Shown here one piece after another: positions 1 to 8,848 of a DNA stretch of 64,000 bases; within the stretch, counting starts at the first letter, position 1, and every line of letters starts with the position of its first letter. Source of the DNA: Paenibacillus lignilyticus (lineage in GTDB: Bacteria > Bacillota > Bacilli > Paenibacillales > Paenibacillaceae); NCBI RefSeq assembly GCF_017942085.1, contig NZ_JAGKSP010000001.1, positions 744,001 to 808,000 of the forward strand. The letters are read 5' to 3'. Position numbers and translations under genes: made by a program. A model generated the notes under the pieces. The model was not told where the DNA came from. It ran no database searches and saw nothing but the letters and a program-made list of their open reading frames with translations.

Positions 1-46
1 GAAGCTGAGCACACGGTTATCCGTGTGCTCAGCTTCTTTTATTTTG
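1..46 (+). terminator. Rho-independent terminator of an upstream gene
   Basis: A perfect 16-bp stem (GAAGCTGAGCACACGG, loop TTAT, then its complement at 21-36) is followed by a T-rich tail at 37-46. It must end a plus-strand gene lying left of the window. Confidence 0.9.
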
Positions 47-318
47 TCTGAAATCGCTGCTCCCTTATACTCGCCCCAATCCTTTCCACTCCGATAACGA
101 CCACAGAATAGCTGCTCTTGTCCCTTCAACTAACCATTTGCAACCTCCTCTCAACCCACCTCCCTCGCTCACAAACACAAAAGAGAGCATTTTAGTAAAC
201 CAACTCCATCATGTAATCCCCTCACTCCCCACAATAAAGCATCCCGATCGAAAATCTAAACAACCGTGGGGGATTTAGGCGTGTTGCCGGAACGGGGGGA
301 TTGGAGGTTGGTTGGGTT
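47..318. other. Gene-free stretch, no recognised element
   Basis: No open frame with a ribosome site and no RNA gene was recognised here. The right end runs into the hairpin repeat array that begins near 319; a partial unit (CGGAACGGGGGGATTGGAGG) is already visible at about 287-306. Confidence 0.5.
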
Positions 319-690
319 GCTGAGAGTTCGATTTGGTGACTTTCAGCTGGCGGAACGGGGGGATGAAGGTTAGTTTGGATGCGGAGAGTTCGATATCCGC
401 ACTCTCAGCCTATAGTTGAGCTTAGTTTTCGTGCTGAGAGTTCGCTTTAGGGGCTTTCAGCTAGCAGAACGGGAGATTGGAGGTTAATTTGGACTCTGAG
501 AGTTCCATTTCCGCACTCTCAGCCTATAGTTGATGTTAATTTTCGTGCTGAGAGTTCGATTTGGCGACTTTCAGCTAGCGGAACGGGGGAGTGGAGGTTT
601 AGTTTGGACGCCGAGAGTTCCAAATCCGTACTCTCAGCCTGTCGTTTAGCTTGGTTTTGTGCGAAGAGTTCGATTTGGCGGCTCACGGCT
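319..690. repeat. Tandem array of about 114-bp units, each with two hairpins
   Basis: About 3.3 degenerate units can be read. Each unit has an inverted repeat of the type CTGAGAGTTCGATTTGG then ACTTTCAG, a G-rich linker (CGGAACGGGGGATTGGAGG), a second inverted repeat CTGAGAGTTC then ACTCTCAG, and a short AT-rich spacer. Left arms start near 319, 381, 432, 495, 547, 610 and 661, so alternate arms are 113-115 bp apart. No frame with a ribosome site runs through it. It may form a string of RNA or DNA cruciform hairpins; function unknown. Confidence 0.75.
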
Positions 691-703
691 GCTGGCTTCG
701 AAA

Positions 704-889
704 TCTAACGAATCGTAGGAGCCTTATTTCGCCGAATTTCACGACTCCGAAAATCTAACGAATCGTAGGAGCCTTATTTGGAGTGTAACGACTCCAACAT
801 ACGCAAAAACCTTAAATAAGACCTCTACGATTCGTTAGAATTTTTTCGACGTTATTTCGGGCCAAATAAGACCTGTACGATTCGTTAGA
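704..889. repeat. TCTAACGAATCGTA repeat block, two direct and two inverted copies
   Basis: Four copies of a roughly 26-bp element with core TCTAACGAATCGTA plus CTTATTT lie at 704-729 and 754-779 (plus strand) and at 814-840 and 864-889 (minus strand). The core holds the odd palindrome ACGA-A-TCGT. The same two-direct/two-inverted arrangement recurs at 43033-43222. The copies could pair into one long hairpin or be binding sites. Confidence 0.8.
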
Positions 890-940
890 GCATCCTGCGT
901 GTGAACCGGAGGGAGTGAGGCGGTCGCGACGGCGGTCGCG

Positions 941-1075
941 TGTTGGTGCTTGGTGTTGGTGTTGGTGCTGGTGCTGGTGCTGGTGCTGCTGCTGGTGTTG
1001 GTGTTGGTGCTGGTGCTGGTGCTGGTGCTGGTGCTGGTGCTGGTGCTGGTGTTGATGTTGGTGGTGGCTGTGGGT
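941..1075. repeat. GGTGCT/GGTGTT hexanucleotide microsatellite
   Basis: About twenty hexamers, mostly GGTGCT with some GGTGTT and one CTGCTGCTG interruption, run without a break. Read on the minus strand they give a long His-Gln alternation, but the frame that contains it overlaps the terminator of the exporter gene and has no good ribosome site, so I treat it as non-coding simple sequence. Confidence 0.85.
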
Positions 1076-1103
1076 GGAGGCACAGGTCAATCCGCGAACG
1101 AAC

Positions 1104-1139
1104 ATAAAAAAACGGAGCAGTAGTAAAACCTGCTCCGTT
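1104..1139 (-). terminator. Terminator of the RND exporter gene
   Basis: AACGGAGCAG at 1111-1120 pairs with CTGCTCCGTT at 1130-1139 across a 9-nt loop. On the minus strand a run of T follows, directly after the exporter stop codon. Confidence 0.85.
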
Positions 1140-1147
1140 CCCAACCC

Positions 1148-4100
1148 TTACAGATCCAATTCCTTCTCAATCTTACGACGCTTACCCGTCAACTCATAAA
1201 TGACCGGTACCACAATCAGTGTCAGCAGCGTCGACGTGGTCAAACCGCCGATTACGGTAATCGCAAGACCGCCTGAGATCAGGCTTGTTGTCGATTCCGA
1301 GAGCGCCAGAGGCACAAGCGCCAGGATCGTTGCGCATGCCGTCATCAGAATCGGTCTCAGCCTTGTTTTCGAAGCTTCGACCAGCGATTCGCGAAGCGGA
1401 ATGCCTTCCTTGCGGTTCTTCTCAACGCGGTCAAGCAATACGACTGCGTTGGTTACTACGATACCTACGAGCATCAGCATCCCGATCATGGAGCTCATCG
1501 ATAACGATTGGCCTGTGATCAGAAGCGCACCCAAGGAACCAACCGGTACGAAGAGCAACGAGGAGAGAATGATCAGCGGCGTCAACAATCCGCCGAAGGT
1601 CATGCTCATCACCAGGAACACAAGACCGATCGCTGCTGCCATCGCAATACCGATGCTTTGGAAGCCGCTGTTGATCATATCCTGGCCGCCGCCGATTTTC
1701 ATTTCTACATTGCTTGGCAGCGACAGGCTGTCGATATCGTCCGTGATCGTTTTCGTTACGGCTGCCGTCTTGTCGGCTTCCTTCACGTTCCCCGTCACTT
1801 TCGCGGACATTTTGCCATCCTCATGATTGATTGCAATCGGAGCAATCGTTTCAGTCAGTTCAACGAGATCCTTCAGCTGCTTCATGCCGGCCGCAGTCGG
1901 AATCGTAATAGCTTCCAGCTGCGCCTTGGACGTAATTTGCTGCGCATAAGACATCGTAATATCCCAGCTCTTGCTGTCAAGCACGTAGCTGCCTACATCC
2001 GTCGGACGCAGCTGCTCGTTTACGGCACCCATGATTTGGAACGCAGACACGTTCAAATCCTTCGCGGTTTGATTCAGCGAGATGACCCATTTTGGCGTCG
2101 TATCCTTCAGGTTATTCGTAACATCTTTCATATCTGTGTTCGCGGTCATCAGCTTCTCAATTTGCTGCGAAGCTGTCGTGAGGGCAGCCATATCCTCGGA
2201 ATACAAGCTCACTTCCACGCTGGTACCCGTTGGCGGGCCGTTCTGTTCGCCTTCTTTGACATTAATCGTGGCATCAGGTACATCTTTAGCCAACAGCTCT
2301 TTCAGATCCTTGCCGACATCGTCCATCATCGTGTCCATCGGCGTTCCTTCTGCGAATTGAACCGTGAATGCGGCTCTGTTCGACGTGGAACCGATTTGGA
2401 TGAACGGATTATCCGCTCCGCCAATGGAAGCCTGATAATTGTCGACGCCTTTCAGATCCTTCAAGTAACCTTCTACTTTCTCTGCAGCCTCATTCGTTTG
2501 CTCAATGGTGCTTTGCGTAGGCAATTTCAATTCAATGCCGATCGAAGGCACGGAGCCTGCCGGCAAGAACGCTACGCCAAGCAATGGAATCGTACCGAAT
2601 GAACCGATCAAGATCACAATGGAGGCGATTAACACCAGTACTTTTCGTTTAAGCGCACCACGGATCAGTTTCTCGTAGAAATCCATAAACTTGCCGCCTT
2701 CTTTATGCGGCTTGATGTGGTTGAAGAATTTCGCGCCCAGCACCGGAATGAGCATCATCGCTACCAGCAAGGAGCTGACGATCGAGATGACAACCGAGAT
2801 TGCGAAAGGACGGAAGAACTCGCCAATGATCCCGGTAACAAAAGCAAGCGGTAAAAACACGACTACCGTTGCAATTGTCGAGGAGCCAACTGCGCCGATA
2901 ACTTCCTTGGTCGCTTTGTAGGCCAGCTCCTTGCCGTTCATATCGCGGCCCTTCTCTTGGCGCCATCTGTAAATGTTCTCAATAACAACGATACTGTCGT
3001 CCACAATCCGACCGATCGATACCGCGATACCGCCGAGCGTCATAATGTTCAGGGTATAACCCATTTCGTTCATTAAAGCAATCGTTGCGAAGATGGAAAT
3101 CGGCAGCGAGATGATCGAAATCAGGGTTGCCCGTATATTGCGTAAAAACAGGAATATAATGATGACACAAAACAGCGCACCATACAGCCCTTCTCGAATT
3201 AGCGAGGAAACCGACTTCTTAATTTCGGCGCCTTGGTCTTGAATCAGGTGAATATCAAGGTTGGCTTTAGTCTTGTAGGTTTCCAATACGTCCTTCACTT
3301 CATCGGATACTTCAGCTGTATTGGCATCCTGCGTCTTCACGATTTGAACGACGAAGCTGGCTTGGCCGTCAAAACGAGTGATTTCATTTTGCGTGGAGAC
3401 TGTAGTGATCTTAGCGATATCCGACAGTTTGACCTTCGCCGCAGGCGCTTGTCCGCCCGCACCAGGTGCTCCAGCGCCTGCTCCACCGCCAACGCCTGCT
3501 CCAGGACTTAGTTCAAGATTATTGATTTGATCAAGCTGTGATAACTTACCGACAAGACGAATCGGAATCGATGTGCTGTCTTGACTTACCGAACCAAGCG
3601 GAAGCGCATAGTCAAGCTGCTGGATCGCCGTTTGGATTGCATTTAGCGAAATGCCGTGCTGTGCGGCTTTATCTTTGTCGACTTCGATGCGAAGCTCTTG
3701 CGATACGACACCTTTCAGCTCAACGGCGCTAACGCCGGTAACCTTCTTCAGCTTCGGCACGACTTGCTCTTCAAGCACCTTCTGCAGGGCAGACGGATCG
3801 TCCTTCGACGAGAAGATGGCCGCTTCATAGATCGGCGCCGCGTTAATATTCAGACGTTGAATCGTTAATTTGGCTTTCTCGGGTGTTTGAAGCTTCGCAA
3901 TTGCCGCCTCAATATCCTTTACTTTATCATCCATGTTCGTTCCGAACGGATACTGCAGGATGACGCTTGCGGAATTCTCGGAAGTGGTGCTCGTTAAGGC
4001 ATCGTAACCTTTGAGCCCCTGCAAGCTCTCCTCAACAGGTACCGTAACCTCGGACTCGATTTCTTCCGTTGAAGCCCCCGGATAAACGGCTTGTACGAAT

Positions 4101-4237
4101 ACGGCCGGAAATTCCACGTCCGGGAAGGTTTGCTGCTTGATCTGGGTGGCGGAGAAGAAGCCAAACCCGAGTACCATCAAGCAGAGAATAACGACTGCTA
4201 CACTGTTCTTTAGACTGAATCGACTTAACCAACTCAT
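1148..4237 (-). CDS. RND-family efflux permease (AcrB/SwrC type)
   Basis: A 1029-residue inner-membrane exporter of the hydrophobe/amphiphile RND family, which moves amphiphilic compounds by proton antiport. The first membrane segment spans about residues 12-32. A large porter domain follows, then a block of membrane helices with the family motif GRIVDDSIVVIENI, a second porter domain and a second helix block. This is the usual two-fold layout and full length. A Gly/Ala-rich linker (GAGVGGGAGAGAPGAGG) sits in the first porter domain, which is unusual. In Bacillus subtilis the closest known relative is SwrC (surfactin export and swarming). No membrane-fusion protein is encoded beside it. It lies 81 bp after the sensor kinase on the same strand, so the two-component system probably controls it. 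The substrate is unknown. Confidence 0.93.
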   Translation of the reverse strand: MSWLSRFSLKNSVAVVILCLMVLGFGFFSATQIKQQTFPDVEFPAVFVQAVYPGASTEEIESEVTVPVEESLQGLKGYDALTSTTSENSASVILQYPFGTNMDDKVKDIEAAIAKLQTPEKAKLTIQRLNINAAPIYEAAIFSSKDDPSALQKVLEEQVVPKLKKVTGVSAVELKGVVSQELRIEVDKDKAAQHGISLNAIQTAIQQLDYALPLGSVSQDSTSIPIRLVGKLSQLDQINNLELSPGAGVGGGAGAGAPGAGGQAPAAKVKLSDIAKITTVSTQNEITRFDGQASFVVQIVKTQDANTAEVSDEVKDVLETYKTKANLDIHLIQDQGAEIKKSVSSLIREGLYGALFCVIIIFLFLRNIRATLISIISLPISIFATIALMNEMGYTLNIMTLGGIAVSIGRIVDDSIVVIENIYRWRQEKGRDMNGKELAYKATKEVIGAVGSSTIATVVVFLPLAFVTGIIGEFFRPFAISVVISIVSSLLVAMMLIPVLGAKFFNHIKPHKEGGKFMDFYEKLIRGALKRKVLVLIASIVILIGSFGTIPLLGVAFLPAGSVPSIGIELKLPTQSTIEQTNEAAEKVEGYLKDLKGVDNYQASIGGADNPFIQIGSTSNRAAFTVQFAEGTPMDTMMDDVGKDLKELLAKDVPDATINVKEGEQNGPPTGTSVEVSLYSEDMAALTTASQQIEKLMTANTDMKDVTNNLKDTTPKWVISLNQTAKDLNVSAFQIMGAVNEQLRPTDVGSYVLDSKSWDITMSYAQQITSKAQLEAITIPTAAGMKQLKDLVELTETIAPIAINHEDGKMSAKVTGNVKEADKTAAVTKTITDDIDSLSLPSNVEMKIGGGQDMINSGFQSIGIAMAAAIGLVFLVMSMTFGGLLTPLIILSSLLFVPVGSLGALLITGQSLSMSSMIGMLMLVGIVVTNAVVLLDRVEKNRKEGIPLRESLVEASKTRLRPILMTACATILALVPLALSESTTSLISGGLAITVIGGLTTSTLLTLIVVPVIYELTGKRRKIEKELDL

Positions 4238-4318
4238 GAATGTTATCTCTCCTCTTTCTCTATCTAGAGGTCAGTATACAGGAGAAATTTGAACTGAATA
4301 TGTACTGGACATTACAAA

Positions 4319-5728
4319 TCACGACACATGACCATCAGCATGCAGCGGCAGTCGCACCGTAAAAACCGTTTCTACGTCCGGTACGCTCGAGACCGTGATC
4401 TCGCCATGATGCAGATCGACAATTCGTTTCACAATGGAAAGGCCCAGTCCATTTCCTTTAACAGCATAATCCCTGGATTGATCCACTTTGTAAAATGGGG
4501 TGAAAATACGCTGCTGCTCCTCCGGCGGAATGCCTTTTCCATGGTCTCGCACCGTTATTACAGCCATTTCGCCGACTTGCTTCAGCGTGATTTCAATGCA
4601 GCTTGCATCCTGTGAAAACTTGATACTGTTGCTAATCAAATTATGCCACACCTGATCCAAACTATCCTTGTCCCCATGGATGGTCAAATCTTCAAGCTCC
4701 AGCTCGAATTCGATCTCTCGAACGCTCCACTGTGGCTCGCTTGCAATAATGATGCGGCGAATTTGCTCGTCCAGCCGATAATAGACGGGGTGGACCGGAC
4801 CTTGATCCTGCTGCAGGACGGATAACCGCAGCAAATTCGCGCTCAGCCTTGCAAGCCGCTGACTCTCCTCTTCGATAATAGTCAAGTAATGCTGGCGCCC
4901 GGCCTCATCCATCTGTTTCGTCCGCAGCGCCTTCGAGAATCCGGTAATGGATGTCAGCGGCGACTGAAATTCATGCGCGACATTGTTTACGAAGTCGGAT
5001 CGCATCTGATCCAGCATACGGAGCGACTTCGCCATCTCGTTGAAGCTTGCGGTCAGAGCGCCGATCTCGTCCTTGCGTTTGGTTTGAAGCTTGATGCCGA
5101 AGTCGCCCTGCGCCATCCGTTTCGTCGCCCGCGTCAAACGCTGCAGCGGCTTGACGATGAACCGCGAGGCAAGCAGGATGAGCAAACTGCCCATCGCGAG
5201 CACGCTGAGTAGAACGGTTAACATCACGCGGCGGAAGACGTCAAGCAAGTCATTTAGCTCCGGAGAAATAAACAGCGCATAGGGATGATCGCGGAATTCA
5301 AACGGCAGCCCGATCAATGTCGTCTCGGGGCCATGTTTATCATCTTGATTCATTTGTAAAGTGCCTCTATAGATACCGCCTTTAATGACATGTCCGTATT
5401 GCGCGGGAGTAATCGAGAACTGCGCTTTGGGATCGATTTCACTGCCGTATTTGACGGAAGCTCCTTGTTCGTCGACTATTTTCACTTTAAAGACCGGAAT
5501 CAGCACAATGTTGCTCGTGACTTCATCCAGGCTGGCGGCAGATTGCGCTTCAGGCGCTTTCTGAATCATCATAATGATGCGCTTGCCGCTTTCGATCAGC
5601 TGCTCTTCCCCCAGCTCTTTAATACTGTTGCTGTATAGCCTCGTAGCCAAGAAGAAGGCAAAAATCAAACTCGCGATGACGACGCCGACGAAGACCAATA
5701 CCGTTCGCACATAAAGCGACTTAATCAT
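4319..5728 (-). CDS. Sensor histidine kinase with HAMP domain
   Basis: A 469-residue membrane kinase. Membrane helices at about 9-29 and 168-190 flank an extracytoplasmic sensor region of some 135 residues. A HAMP linker (about 190-245), an H-box with His252 in VAHEFQSPLTS, and an HATPase_c domain with N-box (NLISNSIKFS) and G-boxes (DHGKGIP, GNGLGLSIV) follow. All key residues are present. The start overlaps the end of the response-regulator gene by 8 bp, which implies translational coupling. It likely senses an envelope signal and passes phosphate to its partner; the exporter downstream is the likely target. Confidence 0.94.
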   Translation of the reverse strand: MIKSLYVRTVLVFVGVVIASLIFAFFLATRLYSNSIKELGEEQLIESGKRIIMMIQKAPEAQSAASLDEVTSNIVLIPVFKVKIVDEQGASVKYGSEIDPKAQFSITPAQYGHVIKGGIYRGTLQMNQDDKHGPETTLIGLPFEFRDHPYALFISPELNDLLDVFRRVMLTVLLSVLAMGSLLILLASRFIVKPLQRLTRATKRMAQGDFGIKLQTKRKDEIGALTASFNEMAKSLRMLDQMRSDFVNNVAHEFQSPLTSITGFSKALRTKQMDEAGRQHYLTIIEEESQRLARLSANLLRLSVLQQDQGPVHPVYYRLDEQIRRIIIASEPQWSVREIEFELELEDLTIHGDKDSLDQVWHNLISNSIKFSQDASCIEITLKQVGEMAVITVRDHGKGIPPEEQQRIFTPFYKVDQSRDYAVKGNGLGLSIVKRIVDLHHGEITVSSVPDVETVFTVRLPLHADGHVS

Positions 5729-6404
5729 TCAGCACCTCGAGCCTGTAACCGAGTCCGCGAAGTGTCACAATTCGGAACGTAGTTTCATATTCTGCAAAGC
5801 GTTCCCTTAATCGTTTGATATGTACATCCACCGTCCGTTCGTCACCCTCATACTCGAATCCCCATATCTGCTCAATCAACGTCGCCCGCGTAAACAATTG
5901 CCCCGGATGGCTCGCCAATTTGTACAGCAGCTCGAATTCTTTCATCGGTATGGTGACAGCCGTGTCCGTATCTTTATAAATGACCTGATAGCCGATCCGG
6001 TCGAGTACGATGCTCCCGATCGCGACCATCTGGGAAGAAGTAATCCTATATCGCTTCAGCAGCGCTTTGACCCGGACCACCAGTTCCATCGGGTCGAACG
6101 GTTTCGTTAAATAATCGTCGGTGCCCAGCTGGAACCCTTTGATTTTCTCCTCGGATTCCCCTTTGGCCGTAATCATGAGAATGGGCATATCGCCTGATTC
6201 CCGCAGCTTCTTGCACAATTCATAGCCATCCATGCGCGGCATCATAATGTCCATAATGACCATGTCCACGGGAATCTCCTTGACATATAGCCAGGCTACT
6301 TCGCCATTTGCGAATTCCAATATTTCGAAACCCTCGTCGCTTAAATAAAGCCGGACCAATTCTCGGATATGTACATCATCATCGACTAGAGCAATTTTAA
6401 CCAT
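5721..6404 (-). CDS. OmpR/PhoB-family response regulator
   Basis: A 227-residue two-domain regulator. The receiver domain has the acidic pocket (Asp8-Asp10), the phosphoacceptor Asp52 in MVIMDIMMPRMDG, and the TAKG lysine. The C-terminal winged helix (about 130-225) includes the WGFEYEGDERTVDVHIKRLR signature of the PhoB DNA-binding domain. It is first in an apparent operon with the kinase (8-bp overlap) and the RND exporter, and is divergent from the PAP2 gene at 6531. Confidence 0.95.
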   Translation of the reverse strand: MVKIALVDDDVHIRELVRLYLSDEGFEILEFANGEVAWLYVKEIPVDMVIMDIMMPRMDGYELCKKLRESGDMPILMITAKGESEEKIKGFQLGTDDYLTKPFDPMELVVRVKALLKRYRITSSQMVAIGSIVLDRIGYQVIYKDTDTAVTIPMKEFELLYKLASHPGQLFTRATLIEQIWGFEYEGDERTVDVHIKRLRERFAEYETTFRIVTLRGLGYRLEVLND

Positions 6405-6530
6405 TCCTGAACCGCCTCACGTTTTTGTATGCTTTTGGTGCTTGCATCCGCAACCACAATATCTTATTATTACAAGATTGCTAGTAGAGTTGCTAGAGTG
6501 CCTACAAGCTTTTTTTCAGGGGAGGATCCA

Positions 6531-7169
6531 ATGAAACGTTTTTTGCCACTGATCAGTATGCTCATTTTTCCGGTAATGGGCTGGCTGTATGCTTTAACGA
6601 ATCGGCCCGGCGCCCAAGTCTACAGCTTGGTGACTGATCTGGATCGAGCGATTCCGCTCGTTAAAGTGTTCGTCCTGCCCTATTCGGTTTGGATTTTTTA
6701 TATTTATTTGTGTTTGATCTATTTCTTTATAAAAGACCCCGCCGTATACAGACGCTCGCTTATTACCTATGTGGTTTGCGCACTGATCTGTTACGGAATC
6801 TACCTTGTCTTCCAAACGACTGTTCCTCGGCCTGAACTGGTCGGGAACGATCCGTTTACCCGCCTGCTGGGTTATGTGTATGGGCGAGATGAACCATTCA
6901 ACTGCTTCCCGAGCATTCACTGCTTCTCCAGTTACATGGTGATGAAAGCTCTATATACCAGCAGCTTCCGCAACCGAATCAATCAGACACTGATTTACGG
7001 TATGTCTTCGCTTATTATTGTCTCGACCTTCTTTGTCAAACAACATGTCATCTTTGATGCATTCGCCGGCATTATTCTTGCCGATGTCGTCTACCGACTC
7101 GTCATGATGATCGAGCGCACCGCTACGGTTCGCAAGCCTAAACCAATGACGCAGCGCGCAAATATGTAA
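6531..7169 (+). CDS. PAP2-family membrane phosphatase
   Basis: A 212-residue integral membrane protein with about six helices. The PAP2 active-site motifs are visible: PSIHCFSS (motif 2) and KQHVIFD (motif 3, His and Asp), with a shortened motif 1 around VPRPELVG. Members remove phosphate from lipid or isoprenoid phosphates or act as inositol-phospholipid transferases; the substrate is not predictable. The ATG at 6531 is chosen because GGGGAGG stands 6 nt upstream. An in-frame ATG at 6429 would add 34 residues but has no ribosome site. The gene stands alone and ends at a shared terminator. Confidence 0.85.
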   Translation: MKRFLPLISMLIFPVMGWLYALTNRPGAQVYSLVTDLDRAIPLVKVFVLPYSVWIFYIYLCLIYFFIKDPAVYRRSLITYVVCALICYGIYLVFQTTVPRPELVGNDPFTRLLGYVYGRDEPFNCFPSIHCFSSYMVMKALYTSSFRNRINQTLIYGMSSLIIVSTFFVKQHVIFDAFAGIILADVVYRLVMMIERTATVRKPKPMTQRANM

Positions 7170-7175
7170 ACGAGC

Positions 7176-7221
7176 AAAAAGCTGCTCCCCATCGTCTAAT
7201 GACGCCGGGGAGCAGCTTTTT
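7176..7221. terminator. Bidirectional terminator between PAP2 and MFS genes
   Basis: AAAAAGCTGCTCCCC (7176-7190) pairs perfectly with GGGGAGCAGCTTTTT (7207-7221). The A and T flanks make it work for both convergent genes. Confidence 0.9.
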
Positions 7222-7235
7222 GAATTAGTCGCCGT

Positions 7236-8708
7236 TTAGTGACCCATCATCATAGCTGGATCAACCTGCTCGGCACCTGCAATGTCTTTCTGCGGCTTCG
7301 GTTTGCGAAGCAGAAGGCTGAACAAAATACCAAAGACGGTCAGACCAAACGATAACATAAAGGTATCGCTGTAGGCATTAACCGCAGAATCGATCGGATT
7401 GCCGCCGGCCGTCATATGATCGGTGACGCGGGTTGTCATATAGCCAGTAAGGCCGGCAACCGCGAAAGAGGTAACCACTTGCTGTGCTGCCGTCGTAAGC
7501 GGCGTAACACGGGAAACGAGATGACGCGGCGCGGAGTTAAGCACGTGCGTGTTCAAGGACATCATCGATAACCCCATACCCGATCCGATCATGAAGAGCG
7601 GGACAATGATCATAATCAGCTTCGTATCCACGTTGATGGTATGAAGCATGAACATCGCTCCGCCAACGAGCGTAAGACCGACCAATGCAAGCGGACGGGC
7701 ACCGATCTTATCAAACAAACGGCCGCCAATCGGCATGAAGAGCATCGAACCGATTGCTTGCGGAAGCATAATAACGCCCGTTTCGAGCGGAGAATAATGA
7801 CGAATGTTTTGCAGGAATACCGGCATGAGAATCATGGCGCCGAACAGGGCGATTTGAACGATCCACACCAGCAATGTGCCGCGTGTAAAGTCGGACGAAC
7901 GGAATACGCGCAATTCGAGAAGCGGTTGTTTGTGACGAAGCTCCACGATAATGAACAGCAGCAAGGCAATACCGCCGACGATCAAACCGGTCAATGTATT
8001 GTCCGCTGTCCAGCTTGTGCGGCCGCCTTCGCTAACCCCGTAAGCCAGCGATGCAAACGCGATTGGCGCTAGAATCATCCCAATGATATCTAGGGCAGGC
8101 GCTTTGTTCTGCTCGAAATTCGGCAGATATTTGATGCCCACGATCATGCCGACGATACCGATTGGAAGGTTAATCAAGAAAATCCAGTGCCACGAGACCG
8201 CTTCGATCAGCCAGCCCGAGAGAATCGGTCCAAGCGCCGGCGCAAGCAGCATGGGGATACCCAGCATTCCCATAACCGAGCCGCGTTTCTCCTGCGGGGC
8301 GAGACGGAATATGATCGCCATACCGATCGGCATAACCATACCGCCGCCGAGCCCTTGAATGACACGGAACGCGATAAGCTGTTCAACCGTTTGAGCAGCT
8401 CCGCACAGCACGGAACCGATCGTAAATAACGCAATCGTAATCAAGAATATACGTTTAGACCCGAACTTATCGGTCATCCAGCCGGCGAGGGGAATAACGG
8501 CGGACAAGGCCAGCGTATAGCCGGTAAATGTCCATTGAACCGTGTTGATGGTCGCATCGAATTCGGTCTGGAATTTCGCCAGCGCTACGTTCACGACGGT
8601 GCTGTCCAGAATGACCATGATCATCCCGACGATTACAGCCATTAACGGTGCGATGATGGCTCTGATCGAAAACTCGGATGATGATGTTGTTGCTGTTGGT
8701 GATGACAT
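7236..8708 (-). CDS. DHA2-family MFS drug exporter (EmrB/QacA type)
   Basis: A 490-residue transporter with about 14 membrane segments. The DHA2 signatures are clear: DSTVVNVALAKF in helix 1, GWMTDKFGSKR in the first cytoplasmic loop, RVIQGLGGGMVMPIG in helix 4, and motif C (APALGPILSGWL) followed by SWHWIFLINLPIG. The ATG at 8708 is preferred because GGAGAGAAGG precedes it; an alternative at 8747 lacks such a site and would fall at the edge of the operator. It is divergent from a TetR gene, the usual sign of repression by that protein with the exported drug as inducer. Confidence 0.92.
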   Translation of the reverse strand: MSSPTATTSSSEFSIRAIIAPLMAVIVGMIMVILDSTVVNVALAKFQTEFDATINTVQWTFTGYTLALSAVIPLAGWMTDKFGSKRIFLITIALFTIGSVLCGAAQTVEQLIAFRVIQGLGGGMVMPIGMAIIFRLAPQEKRGSVMGMLGIPMLLAPALGPILSGWLIEAVSWHWIFLINLPIGIVGMIVGIKYLPNFEQNKAPALDIIGMILAPIAFASLAYGVSEGGRTSWTADNTLTGLIVGGIALLLFIIVELRHKQPLLELRVFRSSDFTRGTLLVWIVQIALFGAMILMPVFLQNIRHYSPLETGVIMLPQAIGSMLFMPIGGRLFDKIGARPLALVGLTLVGGAMFMLHTINVDTKLIMIIVPLFMIGSGMGLSMMSLNTHVLNSAPRHLVSRVTPLTTAAQQVVTSFAVAGLTGYMTTRVTDHMTAGGNPIDSAVNAYSDTFMLSFGLTVFGILFSLLLRKPKPQKDIAGAEQVDPAMMMGH

Positions 8709-8748
8709 CGTTCTACCTTCTCTCCATAAAATCCTTATTGTAAACACT

Positions 8749-8784
8749 GTGACCGATCGTTTTTATTGAAAACCGATTGGTCAC
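8749..8784. promoter_or_regulatory. Probable TetR operator, 36-bp imperfect palindrome
   Basis: GTGACCGATCG (8749-8759) is mirrored by CCGATTGGTCAC (8773-8784) around an AT-rich centre; with the adjoining T and A runs the match spans almost 36 bp. It lies 41 bp before the MFS start and 65 bp before the TetR start, well placed to control both divergent genes. The binding protein is inferred from position. Confidence 0.75.
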
Positions 8785-8848
8785 GATATATAATATTCTC
8801 AACACCGGACAGTCACTTGTCAATCTTTTTCTGAAAAGAGGAGCGCTT

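Noticed and set aside
812..1144. Minus-strand frame of 110 codons with long His-Gln alternation
   Set aside because: It starts inside the exporter terminator, lacks a ribosome site, is made mostly by the GGTGCT microsatellite and ends in the TCTAACGAATCGTA repeat.
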